Shown here: positions 5,775-5,944 of the stretch, piece by piece
Layout: every line of letters starts with the position of its first letter
Numbering within the stretch: position 1 is the first letter of the stretch
Source: Oscillospiraceae bacterium
GTDB lineage: Bacteria; Bacillota; Clostridia; Oscillospirales; Oscillospiraceae
Direction of reading: 5' to 3'
NCBI GenBank assembly: GCA_031260745.1
Contig: JAISKY010000214.1
Span: 1 to 5,944 of the forward strand
DNA: 5,944 nt
Translations under genes and position numbers: made by a program
The notes under the pieces: model-generated
Seen by the model: only the letters and a program-made list of their open reading frames with translations
Told to the model about the DNA's origin: nothing
The model's database searches: none

Positions 5775-5942
5775 TCAACTCGCGATAGCTTTCTTCCCAA
5801 CCCATGTCGTCATAACCTCGTCATTAATTATATTACCAAGACATACGCATATACATACTATGCCGCCCGTCATTTGTCCAGAAGATATGAGCGTCAAGCC
5901 CCCTGTAATAACAATAACCAACCGCAGAACAGGTATTACAAC
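5775..5942 (-). CDS. possible 3' end of an unrecognised gene running off the right edge
   Basis: One frame on the - strand is open from the window edge to a TGA at 5777-5775, giving the last 55 residues of a possible protein. It begins with a hydrophobic stretch (about residues 1-36, rich in Val, Ile, Leu, Gly and Cys) that could be one or two membrane segments. It ends with a more polar tail containing NIINDEVMTTWVGKKAIAS. I recognise no family. Other frames on both strands are also open here, and base composition is less GC-rich than in the firm genes, so this may be non-coding. If real, it would lie upstream of ruvB in the same direction, about 100 bases away. Confidence 0.3.
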   Translation of the reverse strand, partial: VVIPVLRLVIVITGGLTLISSGQMTGGIVCICVCLGNIINDEVMTTWVGKKAIAS

Positions 5943-5944
5943 TG

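Noticed and set aside
5702..5790. TTGACA at 5702-5707 and at 5759-5764 on the + strand as promoters
   Set aside because: Neither has a good -10 at 16-18 bases, and no + strand gene is evident downstream.

Overview
The window looks like a chromosomal segment of a Bacillota (Firmicutes, probably Clostridia-like) bacterium of intermediate GC. The reasons are near-perfect Shine-Dalgarno sequences (AAGGAGGTGG before the first gene), two textbook sigma-A promoters (TTGACA-N17-TATAAT), compact hairpin terminators, a DUF1540 cysteine-motif miniprotein and a protein resembling part of the flagellar cap FliD. This assignment is inference; no rRNA or other taxonomic marker was compared.

Left part, + strand. 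After a possible terminator of an off-window gene (17-42), a consensus promoter and strong ribosome binding site drive a 238-residue protein (142-858). Its middle resembles the C-terminal domain of FliD, but the protein is much shorter than FliD. A hairpin terminator (879-915) follows, and a 60-residue DUF1540 protein (929-1111) starts directly behind it. The 173-base gap 1112-1284 holds a perfect 13-bp inverted repeat and a second consensus promoter, very similar to the first, which drives argF (1285-2187, ornithine carbamoyltransferase).

Right part, - strand. ruvB (5673-4609, Holliday-junction motor) and glmM (4612-3263, phosphoglucosamine mutase) overlap by ATGA and are probably translationally coupled. 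A calcineurin-like metallophosphoesterase (3183-2254) follows after 79 bases. The two halves of the window converge on a shared bidirectional terminator (2221-2251). Upstream of ruvB, 5674-5944 is mostly non-coding, with a candidate promoter and a doubtful reading frame that runs off the right edge.

The genes do not form one pathway: they cover arginine biosynthesis, recombination/repair, cell-wall precursor synthesis and two small accessory proteins. No mobile element, CRISPR array, tRNA, rRNA or obvious defence system was seen. The least explained object is the short, strongly expressed FliD-like protein and its link through a terminator to the DUF1540 gene. I do not see convincing evidence for a wholly new multi-gene system.
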